Below are positions 42,655 through 51,885 of a DNA stretch of 64,000 nucleotides, in pieces (position 1 is the first letter of the stretch; every line of letters begins with the position of its first letter). Source of the stretch: Chryseobacterium caseinilyticum (GTDB lineage: Bacteria > Bacteroidota > Bacteroidia > Flavobacteriales > Weeksellaceae); the NCBI RefSeq assembly GCF_014837145.1, contig NZ_JACYFS010000001.1, forward strand, positions 868,001 through 932,000, read 5' to 3'. Below the pieces are notes generated by a model that saw only the letters and a list, made by a program, of their open reading frames with translations, had not been told where the DNA came from and made no database searches. The position numbers were made by a program, and so were the translations under genes.

Positions 42655-42726
42655 AATTTTTACTTTTTTTTACTTTTAGAAAACCTTGAATCAAAGGTTT
42701 TCGGTTATAGTTAGATTTATATTATT

Positions 42727-43422
42727 TTACTTAATTAAAATTCCTGTTAAAACAGCCAGTCCAAAACTCAGCAGTGTACCGATCAATACATATTCTGTAA
42801 GCTTCCGCTGCTTTGCCTGTGCAAGATCGCTGAATCTGAAAACAGATTTTGCCGCAACCATAAAGCCTACGCCTTCCCAGTGATTTACCGTGATAAATGT
42901 GAACACCATCAGACGCTCTAAAATTCCGATATATTTTCCGGCATTGGATAAAGATTCGGTTTGTAGACTTCCGGTCTGCTCATTTACCGGCGTCCACGAT
43001 GATAATAATAACTTAATGAAGATTGAAGCTGGCGACGTTAGAAATAAAGCTGCCATTAACACTTTTAAAAATTCTTCATCTTTCAGAAAACCGAAATCAA
43101 ATTCATTAAAATAAAAAGAAACTCCGCCAATTACAGCTACATGAAGTGCCTGATCGGTGAAAAACCATATTTTTTTGGTTTTAATATTCTGAAAATAAAG
43201 CTTAGCTGCATCAATTAATAAATGGGAAACCCCTACCAGTACTGCAATCCACCATAAATCAAGATCCCAGAGGAAAATAAAACTTAATACGGTGTGAATC
43301 AGAACGTGAAGGTACAGATATTTGCTCTTCAGTTTTCTGTTTTCTTTATCTGAAACCCAGGAATTTGGCTGAAGAATAAAATCTCCGAGTAGATGTGCCA
43401 ATATGAGTTGAATAAAAATCAT
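42727..43422 (-). CDS. DUF3307 membrane protein
   Basis: 231 residues. Several membrane helices are visible (FIQLILAHLLGDFILQ, LHVLIHTVLSFIFLWDLDLWWIAVLVGVSHLLID, VLMAALFLTSPASIFIKLL, FTFITVNHWEG, YVLIGTLLSFGLAVLTGILI). The N-terminal HLLGDF.LQ...K motif is the DUF3307 hallmark. It follows the SatD gene by one base, so the two are coupled. DUF3307 has no established function; it commonly pairs with SatD. Confidence 0.85.
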   Translation of the reverse strand: MIFIQLILAHLLGDFILQPNSWVSDKENRKLKSKYLYLHVLIHTVLSFIFLWDLDLWWIAVLVGVSHLLIDAAKLYFQNIKTKKIWFFTDQALHVAVIGGVSFYFNEFDFGFLKDEEFLKVLMAALFLTSPASIFIKLLLSSWTPVNEQTGSLQTESLSNAGKYIGILERLMVFTFITVNHWEGVGFMVAAKSVFRFSDLAQAKQRKLTEYVLIGTLLSFGLAVLTGILIK

Positions 43423-43423
43423 C

Positions 43424-44029
43424 TTATAATTCTGAAATTTTCTTTTTAAAATACTGGTTGGTCTCTACGATAAGTTCGTAGTTGGCACGTTTCAGCCTCT
43501 GGCTTACAGAAGATTGCGAAATCGTAAATTTTTTGGCAAGATCGTCCTGGGTATTATCCGGATTGATGATCATTTCGTGAATAATTTCTGAGGTCGCCAT
43601 CGTCCAGCTGTCAAAATCTTTAGATGACCATTTCAATAGAATGTTAAGGTCTCTGTCTAAAGAATCGTTTGAAGTTTTGATGGATACGGTATGACCGTCA
43701 GATTTCAGGTCATTGAGAAGTCTTCCTGAATTTACATAGGCGGTACCGTTGGATTCTGTGATTTTTTCTGATGAGAAATTTTCTTCACCAATACCAATCG
43801 CCATTCTTACATCTAAATTTTCCTGACTTTTTATGAGGGATTTAATGGCTAAGAAACGCCAGAAAACGTCATCGATACTGCATTTCAGTTGGAACTCATC
43901 ACCTCTGTAAATTTCCCATGTGTGTGGACTGTTTCCCCATTTCGCAAGGAGATTTTTTAGTTTGGTAATCCAAACTTCAGTGTCTGCATGTTGAGAATTA
44001 ATAATATCACCAGTGATGACCGCTATCAT
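43424..44029 (-). CDS. SatD-family protein with C-terminal helix-turn-helix
   Basis: 201 residues. N-terminal part: MIAVITGDIINS, EIYRGDEFQLK and GIGEENFS, as in the SatD family. The C-terminus is an HTH of the repressor type (TQDDLAKKFTISQSSVSQRLKRANYEL). The pair with DUF3307 is common in Bacteroidota. Its promoter (TATATTTG at 44034-44041) overlaps a phased dyad array, so autoregulation by its own HTH is plausible (inference). The start codon follows the -7 box by only 4 bases, which suggests an almost leaderless mRNA. Confidence 0.85.
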   Translation of the reverse strand: MIAVITGDIINSQHADTEVWITKLKNLLAKWGNSPHTWEIYRGDEFQLKCSIDDVFWRFLAIKSLIKSQENLDVRMAIGIGEENFSSEKITESNGTAYVNSGRLLNDLKSDGHTVSIKTSNDSLDRDLNILLKWSSKDFDSWTMATSEIIHEMIINPDNTQDDLAKKFTISQSSVSQRLKRANYELIVETNQYFKKKISEL

Positions 44030-44033
44030 TTTG

Positions 44034-44041
44034 CAAATATA
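44034..44041 (-). promoter_or_regulatory. -7 promoter box of the SatD/DUF3307 operon
   Basis: TATATTTG on the minus strand fits TAnnTTTG and overlaps the first dyad of the repeat array (44038-44057). A protein bound there would block this promoter. Confidence 0.6.
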
Positions 44042-44328
44042 AGCATTATTCCTTATAAATAAAAAATATAAGCAAAAACCCTTATAAGTGGTGATTATTA
44101 GCTTTTTTGCTTATTTATTTGATTTGAAATTTGAGGTTTGAGATTTGAGGTTTGAGATTTGAGGTTTGAGATTTGAGACGTTGAGATTTTAGATTTTAAA
44201 TTCGGAGTCCTGAAATTATTTCGAGATTTAGATCTGAATAATGTAATGTAGTTAGATGTGAAATAAGGATTAAAAAAAATATAAGCTAAAAAACTTATAA
44301 TCATCGATTATTAGCTTTTTAGCTTATA
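44038..44328. repeat. five TAT(A/T)AG-N8-CTTAT(A/T) dyads phased at exactly 29 bp
   Basis: Dyads at 44038-44057, 44067-44086, 44096-44115, 44280-44299 and 44309-44328. Each has half-sites TAT(A/T)AG and CTTAT(A/T) with an 8-base spacer, and within each group (three, then two) the repeat step is 29 bases. The second group looks like a diverged copy of dyads 2-3. A minisatellite separates the groups. Reads as an operator array for a dimeric DNA-binding protein, most simply the SatD HTH product. Confidence 0.7.
44121..44203. repeat. minisatellite of 14-bp units (two GRTTTGA heptads)
   Basis: Repeats of GGTTTGAGATTTGA occur three times exactly, with degenerate units on both sides; the basic step is 7 bases. 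It splits the dyad array. No coding function is apparent. Slipped-strand copy-number change is expected for such a repeat. Confidence 0.75.
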
Positions 44329-44348
44329 TTATATTTTTGGAATTAAAA

Positions 44349-45065
44349 TTAATCTGCTCCGGGGAAATGATAGGTTTTCTGTTTATTATCCGTATCATCA
44401 ATGTTGATGTTCAGGGCAAAATACACGAAATGCACATTCTTGTTGCCAGCGGCCTCAAATTCTCTCTGCCAGAGGTAACCGGCAAGCATTCCGAAGTTTT
44501 CGTCAATCTGGTAGCCGAGGCCGCCATAGACTCTGTTTCTTGCAAAAGTCGGTTTATTCGGGCTTACCAGGAAAATCTCGTCATAGACGTTGGCAAATAC
44601 AGTTCCCGGTTTTACTGATTTTGCATTAAGAGGAAGTGTAACGTTGAGTCGGTAACGGTATCTCATCCTTTCGGATCTGATATCTTTTATAGGATCGTAA
44701 AACCAGCTTTTCTCAGCACGGAAACGGTTTTCAAATTTAAAAGACCCTTTTTTGAAATCAATAACATCCTGAAGCCAAACCCTGAATTCTTCGCGGCTGA
44801 TTGTATGATTTTTGTAAGTCGCATATCTTCCCAAACCGACAAAAGGCTTATGGGTTTTGGTTAAATTGTAACCTAAACCTCCCTTTATCTCGTAATAATC
44901 GGGGTAATCATACTCTTCAATTCCACGCATCTGAGTTTCTGCGTACAGGAAAAATTTCGGATGAAATTTATATGTCAGCGTTATTGCATTAAAACTGGAA
45001 ATATGTTCCTGTGCATTCGCAAAACCTAATCCTAAAATCAAACCCAGACCGACAAAGAATTTCAT
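44349..45065 (-). CDS. DUF2490 family outer-membrane-like protein
   Basis: 238 residues with a signal peptide (MKFFVGLGLILGLGFANAQ). The body has alternating aromatic strands typical of a DUF2490 beta-barrel: YKFHPKFFLYAETQMRG, YEIKGGLGYNLTK, FKFENRFRAEKSWFYD, RMRYRYRLNVTLPL, and a terminal VHFVYFALNIN. Its role is unknown. It lies 64 bases after the TonB-dependent receptor on the same strand. Confidence 0.85.
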   Translation of the reverse strand: MKFFVGLGLILGLGFANAQEHISSFNAITLTYKFHPKFFLYAETQMRGIEEYDYPDYYEIKGGLGYNLTKTHKPFVGLGRYATYKNHTISREEFRVWLQDVIDFKKGSFKFENRFRAEKSWFYDPIKDIRSERMRYRYRLNVTLPLNAKSVKPGTVFANVYDEIFLVSPNKPTFARNRVYGGLGYQIDENFGMLAGYLWQREFEAAGNKNVHFVYFALNINIDDTDNKQKTYHFPGAD

Positions 45066-45129
45066 CTAAAAAAATTTTTGCAAAATTAGATTAATTAACA
45101 TTTAATTGATATTAAATTATTATTAACAA

Positions 45130-46941
45130 TTATCTAAAATTAAGCTGATATGTAAAACCAAGATGAAACCACCTCTCAGGCATCGGTACACCGAAGGTTT
45201 CGGTATATTTTGTATTGGTAACGTTATTAACGAGAATGTAAACAGAAAGGTCATTTTTGGTAAAACTCAATTTCTCATCCAGGAGCTGGTAGCTTCCGAA
45301 ATTCAGTCTTTCGTTGTAACGGTACACCAGTTCGTTGGTGAAATATTTAAGGAAACGGTTCTGAAGTTTTCCTACAAGCTGATGTTTCAGATTGTCGAGA
45401 TTGTATCTTGCAAAAACAGATTCTGTATTTTTCAGTTTATTTTCGAGAAAAGTGTAGCCCACTGTATATCTCATCCAGTCTGTTACTTTGTGATCAAGTT
45501 CCAGTTCAATTCCTTTCACATTACTGTCACCCACATTTTTTGCGTACCAAACGGGATCTGCAAGACTTATTTTTGTCCAGTCGATGGTATTGTTCCCGTC
45601 CCTTAAAAATCCGCTGGCTTTGGCTAAAATATTTTTATTCTGATACTGATAACCGATTTCTGCGTAAACAGCATTTTCAGGCAAAAGATTCATATTTCCC
45701 TGCTCGGTTTTACTTACATAGTACAGATCTGTAAATGTAGGAACTCTGTGAACTCTGGAAATATTTCCATACACTTTACTGTTTTCAAGAAAAGTATATC
45801 CTACGTCAATTCCCGGATAGAAAAAGTTTCCGTCTGTGGAGTAATTTGCCCACGAAGCTCCCGGACTGATGTTTAATTTTTTATCAAAGAACGAAAAATG
45901 GTGTTCAAAAAAGACCTGCGTAACGAATCTTTCGCGGTGTCCAAGATTATTACTTGCCAAGAATTCTTTTCTCAGTTCCACACCCAAACCAGTAGTTCCC
46001 AAACCTGAAGTATAGCTTGTATTGACTTCTCCACCTACATTATTTCCGATATGCATATTTCTGTAAATTTCCGGCTTTGCTCTGTTGAAAACATACATAT
46101 CCTGCCCTCTCCTCCAGTAAACATTTGAATTTAATTTAAATTTTCCAAAGCTCTGCTGATGCGCTAAACTTACGATCGAAGCCTGCAGTTCTTCATACTG
46201 CTCCGTTGCTGCGGGAGATGAATAAAAACCGTTGGCTCCGAATTTTTTCTCAGAAATTCCGGCCTGAAGTCTCAGACTTCCGTTTTTTATTTTAAGCTGA
46301 TTCTGATAGTATGCGTTGCGGATTTCGTAATCTGTATTGTAACGGTAACCTTGCGAAGAATTACTGTTTACCTGAAGTAAATTTGAGAATTTTTCGTTTC
46401 CGAAATTGGCATTCAGTCCCATTCCGTACGTTTCATAATCTCCGGCTTCTGCACTGATCTTAACTCTTTTTCCGGCTTCTGCTTTAGTAATAATATTAAC
46501 AGCTCCGGCATAGGCATTTTGTCCGAAACGTCTTGCTGCAGGGCCTTTTATTACTTCAATTCTTTCCACGTCATCCAGATCTAAAGGGATATTTAAAGAA
46601 TTGTGCCCTGTCTGAGAGTCATTCATTCTGATTCCGTTGATCAAAATCAGCATCTGTTCAAATGATCCGCCTCTGAAACTGATGTCGCTCTGAACACCGT
46701 TTGCACCCCGTCTTCTGACATCCATTCCCGGAATCAACTGAAGAATTTCGTCGATACTTTTAGCCGGTGAAGCCAGAATATCAGCTTTTGTAATCACTGA
46801 AATATTCTGATTGGCAGATTTGTACGGTGTTGCAATAAATTTTCCCTGAATCTCTACAGAATCAATGTCTGCAGATTTTTCCTGAGCTGAAACCGAAAAA
46901 AACAGGGAAGCAGCAGAAAGGGTAATCAGTTTTCTGATCAT
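45130..46941 (-). CDS. TonB-dependent receptor (BtuB/plug type)
   Basis: 603 residues. Signal peptide ending FFSVSAQ; plug domain with ITKADILASPAKSIDEILQLIPGMDVRRRG..., GSFEQMLILINGIRMNDSQTGH and IEVIKGPAARRFGQNAYAGAVNIITK (in pieces); then a 22-strand barrel ending in the aromatic tail FHLGFTYQLNFR. The plug sequences resemble vitamin B12/siderophore-type receptors; the ligand cannot be read off. It takes up a scarce nutrient across the outer membrane with energy from TonB. No cobalamin riboswitch was seen upstream. Confidence 0.88.
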   Translation of the reverse strand: MIRKLITLSAASLFFSVSAQEKSADIDSVEIQGKFIATPYKSANQNISVITKADILASPAKSIDEILQLIPGMDVRRRGANGVQSDISFRGGSFEQMLILINGIRMNDSQTGHNSLNIPLDLDDVERIEVIKGPAARRFGQNAYAGAVNIITKAEAGKRVKISAEAGDYETYGMGLNANFGNEKFSNLLQVNSNSSQGYRYNTDYEIRNAYYQNQLKIKNGSLRLQAGISEKKFGANGFYSSPAATEQYEELQASIVSLAHQQSFGKFKLNSNVYWRRGQDMYVFNRAKPEIYRNMHIGNNVGGEVNTSYTSGLGTTGLGVELRKEFLASNNLGHRERFVTQVFFEHHFSFFDKKLNISPGASWANYSTDGNFFYPGIDVGYTFLENSKVYGNISRVHRVPTFTDLYYVSKTEQGNMNLLPENAVYAEIGYQYQNKNILAKASGFLRDGNNTIDWTKISLADPVWYAKNVGDSNVKGIELELDHKVTDWMRYTVGYTFLENKLKNTESVFARYNLDNLKHQLVGKLQNRFLKYFTNELVYRYNERLNFGSYQLLDEKLSFTKNDLSVYILVNNVTNTKYTETFGVPMPERWFHLGFTYQLNFR

Positions 46942-46968
46942 AGTTTGTATAGTTTAGTTTGAAGCGTT

Positions 46969-46976
46969 CAAAATTA
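46969..46976 (-). promoter_or_regulatory. -7 promoter box of the TonB-dependent receptor gene
   Basis: TAATTTTG on the minus strand fits TAnnTTTG and lies 28 bases before the start codon. A TTTG-like element with 17-base spacing precedes it. Confidence 0.5.
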
Positions 46977-47148
46977 GCAGACTTCAATCAGACCAAAAAA
47001 TGATACTTATCATAATATATTTTGTAAAATTTGCTTTAAATAATTTTAAATTTTTGTTGATCAGTAATACGATAATTTTATTTTGAAACATAAAAATCAC
47101 TTTTTGCAAAGTGGATTTTATTATTAGTGTAGATTAATACTTAATGCT

Positions 47149-47955
47149 TTAATCTAAAAGAATATTTTCATTTAACTTTAGTGACTTTCTTTTGTCAGCT
47201 TTTATCTCCTTTCCGTCAAGGGTGTAAGCTTTGTAAGGTGAAGAAAACTTATCAGCATTAGGATTATCAATATATTCTGATCTTTTTTTTATAAAATCAG
47301 CTTTCTCTTTTAAATGTACTGTATTTATGTAAGCAATTGGCTCAATAATACTGTTTGATTTTTCTATTTTAGTTGCCTCGATGATCAGGCTTCTGTCTTC
47401 GTTATGTACTTCCAAAATTAATCCCACAAGTCCTTTAAAACGAAATGGTCCTTCAGGAACAGGAATTTTGGGACAATACCATGCATAATATAATTTGCCT
47501 GTGTCTGTAACTGCCTTTGCCTTTGAGCACAGATTTCCTAAAATCTCTTTTTTTTCACTGGAAACTGTTTCCCATTTCAATTCAGGCTCATTAAAACTAT
47601 ACAGATTATTTCCCACCGGCAAAGTTACAACTACACTTTCACCATCTTTGTATACGCTGCTCTTAGATTTTGGATACATACTTCTGTCTAAGCTTGGTGC
47701 CTGTCTGTTACTTCTGCTTTTTCGGATAAATTCATAATAATTTGGTAATTCATTATTTGCGTAAATTGATTTTACCGCATTACATAAAAGAGTGAAATCA
47801 TACGAATGTCGCACGTCAGCCCCATTGTTATTGCCCTGATCATTTGAGATAGTCATTTGATAATCAATTTTAAGCTCTGCATTATCATATTTATTTTGCG
47901 AATGTATTGACTGAAAGGTAAGTACGCAGAGAAACAAAAATCTTTTAAAACTCAT
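47149..47955 (-). CDS. GLPGLI family protein, exported
   Basis: 268 residues with a signal peptide (FLFLCVLTFQSIHSQ). The motif region FRFKGLVGLILEVHNEDRS corresponds to the GLPGLI signature of this Bacteroidota-specific family, of unknown function but often near TonB-dependent or porin genes. The extended N-terminal half resembles beta-strand-rich sheets (MTISNDQGNNNGADVRHSYDF). It is probably periplasmic or outer-membrane. It is divergently oriented to uvrA. Confidence 0.85.
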   Translation of the reverse strand: MSFKRFLFLCVLTFQSIHSQNKYDNAELKIDYQMTISNDQGNNNGADVRHSYDFTLLCNAVKSIYANNELPNYYEFIRKSRSNRQAPSLDRSMYPKSKSSVYKDGESVVVTLPVGNNLYSFNEPELKWETVSSEKKEILGNLCSKAKAVTDTGKLYYAWYCPKIPVPEGPFRFKGLVGLILEVHNEDRSLIIEATKIEKSNSIIEPIAYINTVHLKEKADFIKKRSEYIDNPNADKFSSPYKAYTLDGKEIKADKRKSLKLNENILLD

Positions 47956-48174
47956 ATTGAATCATTTTGAATAAAACCGCTGTTTATTTTTACAGCAAAT
48001 GTTGTCAGTTGTTTTTGGACATCAATTTTAATTTTGCAGTTAAAACTAAATTAAGACAAAAATTAAAATAAACTTCAAAAAACCATTCACTTTTAAAGAA
48101 ATTTTTGCGAACAGTATTTTGGGGAACCAAAGGTTTTATTACAAAATCTTTTAAATTTACTACTCAGAATTTCG

Positions 48175-48182
48175 TATTTTTG
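48175..48182 (+). promoter_or_regulatory. -7 promoter box of uvrA
   Basis: TATTTTTG (TAnnTTTG) ends 17 bases before the uvrA start, so the leader is short. A good -33 TTTG was not found at 19 bases. Confidence 0.55.
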
Positions 48183-48199
48183 TCGGTCACAATTTTACT

Positions 48200-50986
48200 A
48201 TGGCTACAACTCCGGATATCGATATAAAAAAACAACTTTTCGTAAAAAATGCACACCTTAACAATCTGAAGCACATTGACGTTCTTATTCCTAAAAATAA
48301 GCTCATCGTAATTACAGGCGTTTCGGGAAGCGGAAAATCTTCACTTGCTTTCGACACTATCTATGCCGAAGGACAGCGCAGGTATGTGGAAAGTCTCAGT
48401 TCTTACGCAAGACAGTTTTTGGGTAAACTTGAAAAACCGAAAATCGATGATATCAAAGGTCTCGCACCTTCCATCGCTATTCAGCAGAAAGTAATTTCGT
48501 CTAATCCAAGGTCTACGGTAGGAACTTCCACTGAGATTTACGATTATATGAAGCTTCTTTTTGCCAGAATCGGAAGAACTTTTTCTCCGGTTTCAGGGGA
48601 AGAGGTGAAAAAAGATTCGGTTTCCGACGTGATCGATTATATAAAATCGGCTAAAAAAGATACTGCATTTTTACTGACGGCTCCTTTGGATTTTGATGCT
48701 GAAAATTTTAAAGAAACTTTAAATGTTTTAAAATTAGCAGGATTCACAAGACTTGAGATCAACGGAAATGTTGCCGGAATTGAGGATTTGGAAAGTTTTG
48801 GATTCACTCCTGAAAAAGGAATGGTCATCAATCTTGTGATCGACCGTTTTTCGTATGAGGAGGATGAAAGTTTTCTTCAGCGATTGGCAGATTCCATTCA
48901 GATGGCATTTTATGAAGGTCGGGGATATTGTGCCCTGAAAAATACGGAGTCCGGAAAAGTAAAAGAATTTTCAAATAAATTTGAGCTCGACGGGATTGAA
49001 TTTGTTGAGCCCAATGTTCATTTCTTCAGTTTCAATAATCCTTTCGGAGCCTGCCCAACCTGCGAAGGTTACGGAAAAGTGATTGGCATTGATGAAGATC
49101 TGGTGATTCCAAACAAAGCTTTATCGCTTTTCGAAGATGCTGTAGCGTCGTGGAAAGGAGAAACCATGAGCGAATGGAAAAAAGATTTCATTAAAAAAGC
49201 CGGCGACTTCCCTATTCATAAGCCTTACCATCAGTTAACGAAAGAACAGAAAAACTTCCTCTGGAAAGGTGATGGAAAAAGTACTTTCCCTTCCTTAAAT
49301 AATTTCTTCAAAATGTTGGAGGAAAATCTGTATAAAATTCAGTACAGAGTGATGCTTTCCCGTTACCGTGGCAAAACGCTTTGTCCGACCTGTGAAGGAT
49401 TGCGTCTGAGAGAAGAAACAACCTGGGTGAAAATCGACGGACACAACATTCAGTCGATGATTGAGCTTCCTCTGGATGAACTTTTCCCATTAATTGAAGG
49501 CTTAAAATTATCTGATCACGACAGAGAAGTTGCGAAAAGACTTTTATATGAAATCACGACCAGAATTGCTTTTTTGCTGAAGGTCGGTTTAGGATATTTA
49601 ACTTTAAACAGAACATCCAACACACTTTCCGGAGGTGAAAGCCAGAGAATTAATTTGGCTACAAGTTTAGGAAGTTCTTTGGTTGGATCAATTTATATTT
49701 TAGATGAACCATCCATCGGACTTCACTCCAGAGATACAGAAAATTTAATTGGCGTTCTGAAAAATCTGCGTGATTTAGGAAATACCGTAATCGTTGTAGA
49801 ACATGATGAGGATGTAATGAAAGCGGCAGACTACATTATCGACATCGGTCCTGAAGCAGGATATTTGGGTGGTGAACTGGTTTTTGCAGGCGATTATAAA
49901 GAACTGAAAGATGCCGACACTTTAACTTCAAAATATCTTACCGGAAGACTTGAAATTGAAGTTCCGAAGAAACGAAGAAAAGCGAAAGAATTTATTCATA
50001 TCAAAGGTGCCAGACAGAATAATCTTAAAAATATTGATGTAGACATTCCTCTTGAAAATCTTGTGGTGATCACGGGAGTTTCGGGAAGCGGAAAATCTAC
50101 TTTAATGAAAGAAATTCTGACCACCGAAGTTCAGATCCAGCTGGGAATGGGTGGAAAAAAGGGAGACTACGATTCCGTGGAATTTCCTTTGAAAATGATC
50201 AAGAATATTGAACTGATTGACCAAAATCCTATCGGGAAATCTTCAAGATCTAATCCTGTAACTTACCTAAAAGCTTACGATGACATCAGAGATCTTTTTG
50301 CCAAGCAGAAAATGTCTAAAATGATGGGTTACAAGCCAAAACATTTCTCTTTCAATGTAGATGGAGGAAGATGTGACGAATGTAAAGGAGAAGGTGTAAT
50401 CAATGTTTCAATGCAGTTTATGGCTGACATTGAACTGGAATGTGAAACCTGCAAAGGAACCCGTTTCAAAAACGAAATTCTTGAGGTGAAATTTGATGAA
50501 AAAAACATTTCAGACATCCTTCACATGACCGTTGATGAATCGCTGGAATTTTTTAAAGAAAATAAAGAAGACAAAATCGTTACGAAACTCACGCCGCTTC
50601 AGGAAGTTGGTTTGGGGTATCTTCAGCTTGGGCAGAGCTCTTCTACCCTTTCCGGTGGTGAGGCTCAGAGAGTAAAACTCGCTTCTTTCCTTGTGAAAGG
50701 TGTCACCAATGACAAAACTCTGTTTATTTTTGACGAACCTTCTACCGGACTGCATTTTCATGATATTCAAAAATTACTGAAGTCACTGCAGGCATTGATT
50801 GATTTAGGACATTCTGTGATTGTCATTGAGCATCAGCCTGACATTATTAAATGTGCCGATTTCATCGTAGACATCGGCCCTGATGCAGGAAAACACGGTG
50901 GTGAAGTGGTTTTCACGGGAACTCCGGAGGATTTAGCTAAAAATAAAAAGTCACATACGGCGAAGTATGTGGCGGAGAAATTGTGA
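48200..50986 (+). CDS. uvrA: excinuclease ABC subunit A
   Basis: 928 residues, typical size. Two ABC ATPase units with Walker [20 protein letters not shown] and [13 protein letters not shown], signatures LSGGESQRI and [12 protein letters not shown], and the zinc-finger pairs [18 protein letters not shown] and CDECKGEG...CETCKG. It scans DNA as a dimer for bulky lesions and loads UvrB for nucleotide-excision repair. It stands alone on the plus strand, followed by an unusual intergenic region. Confidence 0.96.
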   Translation: MATTPDIDIKKQLFVKNAHLNNLKHIDVLIPKNKLIVITGVSGSGKSSLAFDTIYAEGQRRYVESLSSYARQFLGKLEKPKIDDIKGLAPSIAIQQKVISSNPRSTVGTSTEIYDYMKLLFARIGRTFSPVSGEEVKKDSVSDVIDYIKSAKKDTAFLLTAPLDFDAENFKETLNVLKLAGFTRLEINGNVAGIEDLESFGFTPEKGMVINLVIDRFSYEEDESFLQRLADSIQMAFYEGRGYCALKNTESGKVKEFSNKFELDGIEFVEPNVHFFSFNNPFGACPTCEGYGKVIGIDEDLVIPNKALSLFEDAVASWKGETMSEWKKDFIKKAGDFPIHKPYHQLTKEQKNFLWKGDGKSTFPSLNNFFKMLEENLYKIQYRVMLSRYRGKTLCPTCEGLRLREETTWVKIDGHNIQSMIELPLDELFPLIEGLKLSDHDREVAKRLLYEITTRIAFLLKVGLGYLTLNRTSNTLSGGESQRINLATSLGSSLVGSIYILDEPSIGLHSRDTENLIGVLKNLRDLGNTVIVVEHDEDVMKAADYIIDIGPEAGYLGGELVFAGDYKELKDADTLTSKYLTGRLEIEVPKKRRKAKEFIHIKGARQNNLKNIDVDIPLENLVVITGVSGSGKSTLMKEILTTEVQIQLGMGGKKGDYDSVEFPLKMIKNIELIDQNPIGKSSRSNPVTYLKAYDDIRDLFAKQKMSKMMGYKPKHFSFNVDGGRCDECKGEGVINVSMQFMADIELECETCKGTRFKNEILEVKFDEKNISDILHMTVDESLEFFKENKEDKIVTKLTPLQEVGLGYLQLGQSSSTLSGGEAQRVKLASFLVKGVTNDKTLFIFDEPSTGLHFHDIQKLLKSLQALIDLGHSVIVIEHQPDIIKCADFIVDIGPDAGKHGGEVVFTGTPEDLAKNKKSHTAKYVAEKL

Positions 50987-51088
50987 GAATTTGTTCTTTA
51001 AAAAATCGCAAGATCGCTCTTATTGGAATCTCATTTACAGAAAGCTTCGTTATTACTATGATACAGCGTTCTTTTTGATTTTTTGAAG

Positions 51089-51112
51089 TTATCCACAAAA
51101 AAATGTGGATAA
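51089..51112. other. pair of inverted consensus DnaA boxes next to AT-rich DNA
   Basis: TTATCCACA at 51089-51097 and TGTGGATAA at 51104-51112, six A's apart, both exact matches to TTATNCACA. Within 30 bases to the right a ~70-base AT-rich stretch begins (51118-51185). Together with the uvrA-ccsBA gap this could be a replication-origin or DnaA-titration site, or a hairpin; which one is undecided. The rest of 50987-51325 contains the small ORF and terminator described next. Confidence 0.45.
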
Positions 51113-51185
51113 CCTGTGAATTTTAACATTTAATTTACATTGCATATTATTTTATTTCCTAAATTTACTTTGTAATAAAAATGAA

Positions 51186-51248
51186 ATGAAAACTTTTTTT
51201 GCTTTTCCATTTTCAGAAATTGCAATTAAATTTGATATAAAAATTTAA
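51186..51248 (+). CDS. possible 20-codon small ORF, or part of a small RNA
   Basis: ATG at 51186 opens a 20-residue frame (MKTFFAFPFSEIAIKFDIKI) that ends at the first base of a strong terminator. The upstream sequence has TTACTTTG about 12 bases before, close to the -7 box pattern. It may encode a tiny peptide or be the body of a small RNA. Low confidence. Confidence 0.3.
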   Translation: MKTFFAFPFSEIAIKFDIKI

Positions 51249-51276
51249 GCACAGCATCGTCGGCTGTGCTTTTTTG
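51248..51276 (+). terminator. rho-independent terminator
   Basis: A perfect 8-base stem (AGCACAGC / GCTGTGCT) with a 7-base loop followed by TTTTTTG on the plus strand. It lies about 260 bases after the uvrA stop and next to the small ORF. Confidence 0.85.
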
Positions 51277-51325
51277 TTGTTGTCTAACTAAAAAAATGAG
51301 ATGTATTTATCTACTGAATCCGCTT

Positions 51326-51817
51326 CTAAAGAGCGGATTCTTTCTTTGCCTTATCTTTTTCTTTATTGGGTTGAAGTGATATTTCTTTTGAAAACCAGAT
51401 TCCGCCAATTACGTTTTGTTCAAGATAAACCCACACACTTATGTATTTTAATTCGCTTTTCTTTTCGGTACTGATATCAAAGACAAACATCTCTACGGGA
51501 TCTGCGTTTTTAAAATAATCGTGACTGTATGCCGAATTGAAAGATTTAATCTGGATTTTACCATTACTGCCTAAAAGTTCTTCGCACGATTTTCCACGAT
51601 CCTCAAACAGTTTCTTTTCCAGATTTCTACTTAAAATGAAATTCTCAAATTTGGAGTAATCCTGATTTTCACATTTTGAAAGCTAGCTACCGGCAAAGGT
51701 TTTTGCACTGTTTAATCTTTCCTTGTCGACTTTTGAAGCTTTACTTTTAGAATACATTTTCTGCGAAAATGCAGTTACGGAAAGCAACATGCAAAATGCT
51801 GTAATTAGTTTTTTCAT
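51326..51817 (-). pseudogene. exported protein gene broken by an in-frame TAG
   Basis: From the ATG at 51817 the frame encodes a signal peptide (MKKLITAFCMLLSVTAFSQ) and then a 163-residue product that would end at 51326, but codon 45 is TAG (51683-51685). The flanking sequence continues in frame on both sides (KVDKERLNSAKTFAGS-stop-LSKCENQDYSKFENF), so a single base change such as CAG to TAG is the likely cause. The family is a secreted Bacteroidota protein that I do not recognise by name. A sequencing error is also possible. Confidence 0.7.
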
Positions 51818-51885
51818 CTGTGTTTATTTTATGTAAAAATAAAATTTAAGTTGAATATATCAAACACTTAAGAATAATTTCCAAC

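Noticed and set aside
44098..44304. Minus-strand 68-codon frame over the minisatellite
   Set aside because: Its C-terminal part is only a translation of the repeat (SQISNLKSQTSNLKPQ); no support as a gene.
44038..44328. Reading the 29-bp-phased dyads as a CRISPR array
   Set aside because: The repeated element is a short AT-rich dyad with near-constant spacer content, the step is 29 bases in total, there are only five copies, and no cas gene is in the window.
44337..44618. Plus-strand 93-codon frame opposite the DUF2490 gene
   Set aside because: It lies antisense within a clear barrel protein gene. The TATTTTTG box just before it is noted with the dyad array, but the frame itself has no recognisable family.
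46942..47148. Possible cobalamin riboswitch before the TonB-dependent receptor
   Set aside because: The gap is short and AT-rich, and no B12-box-like conserved stretch was seen.
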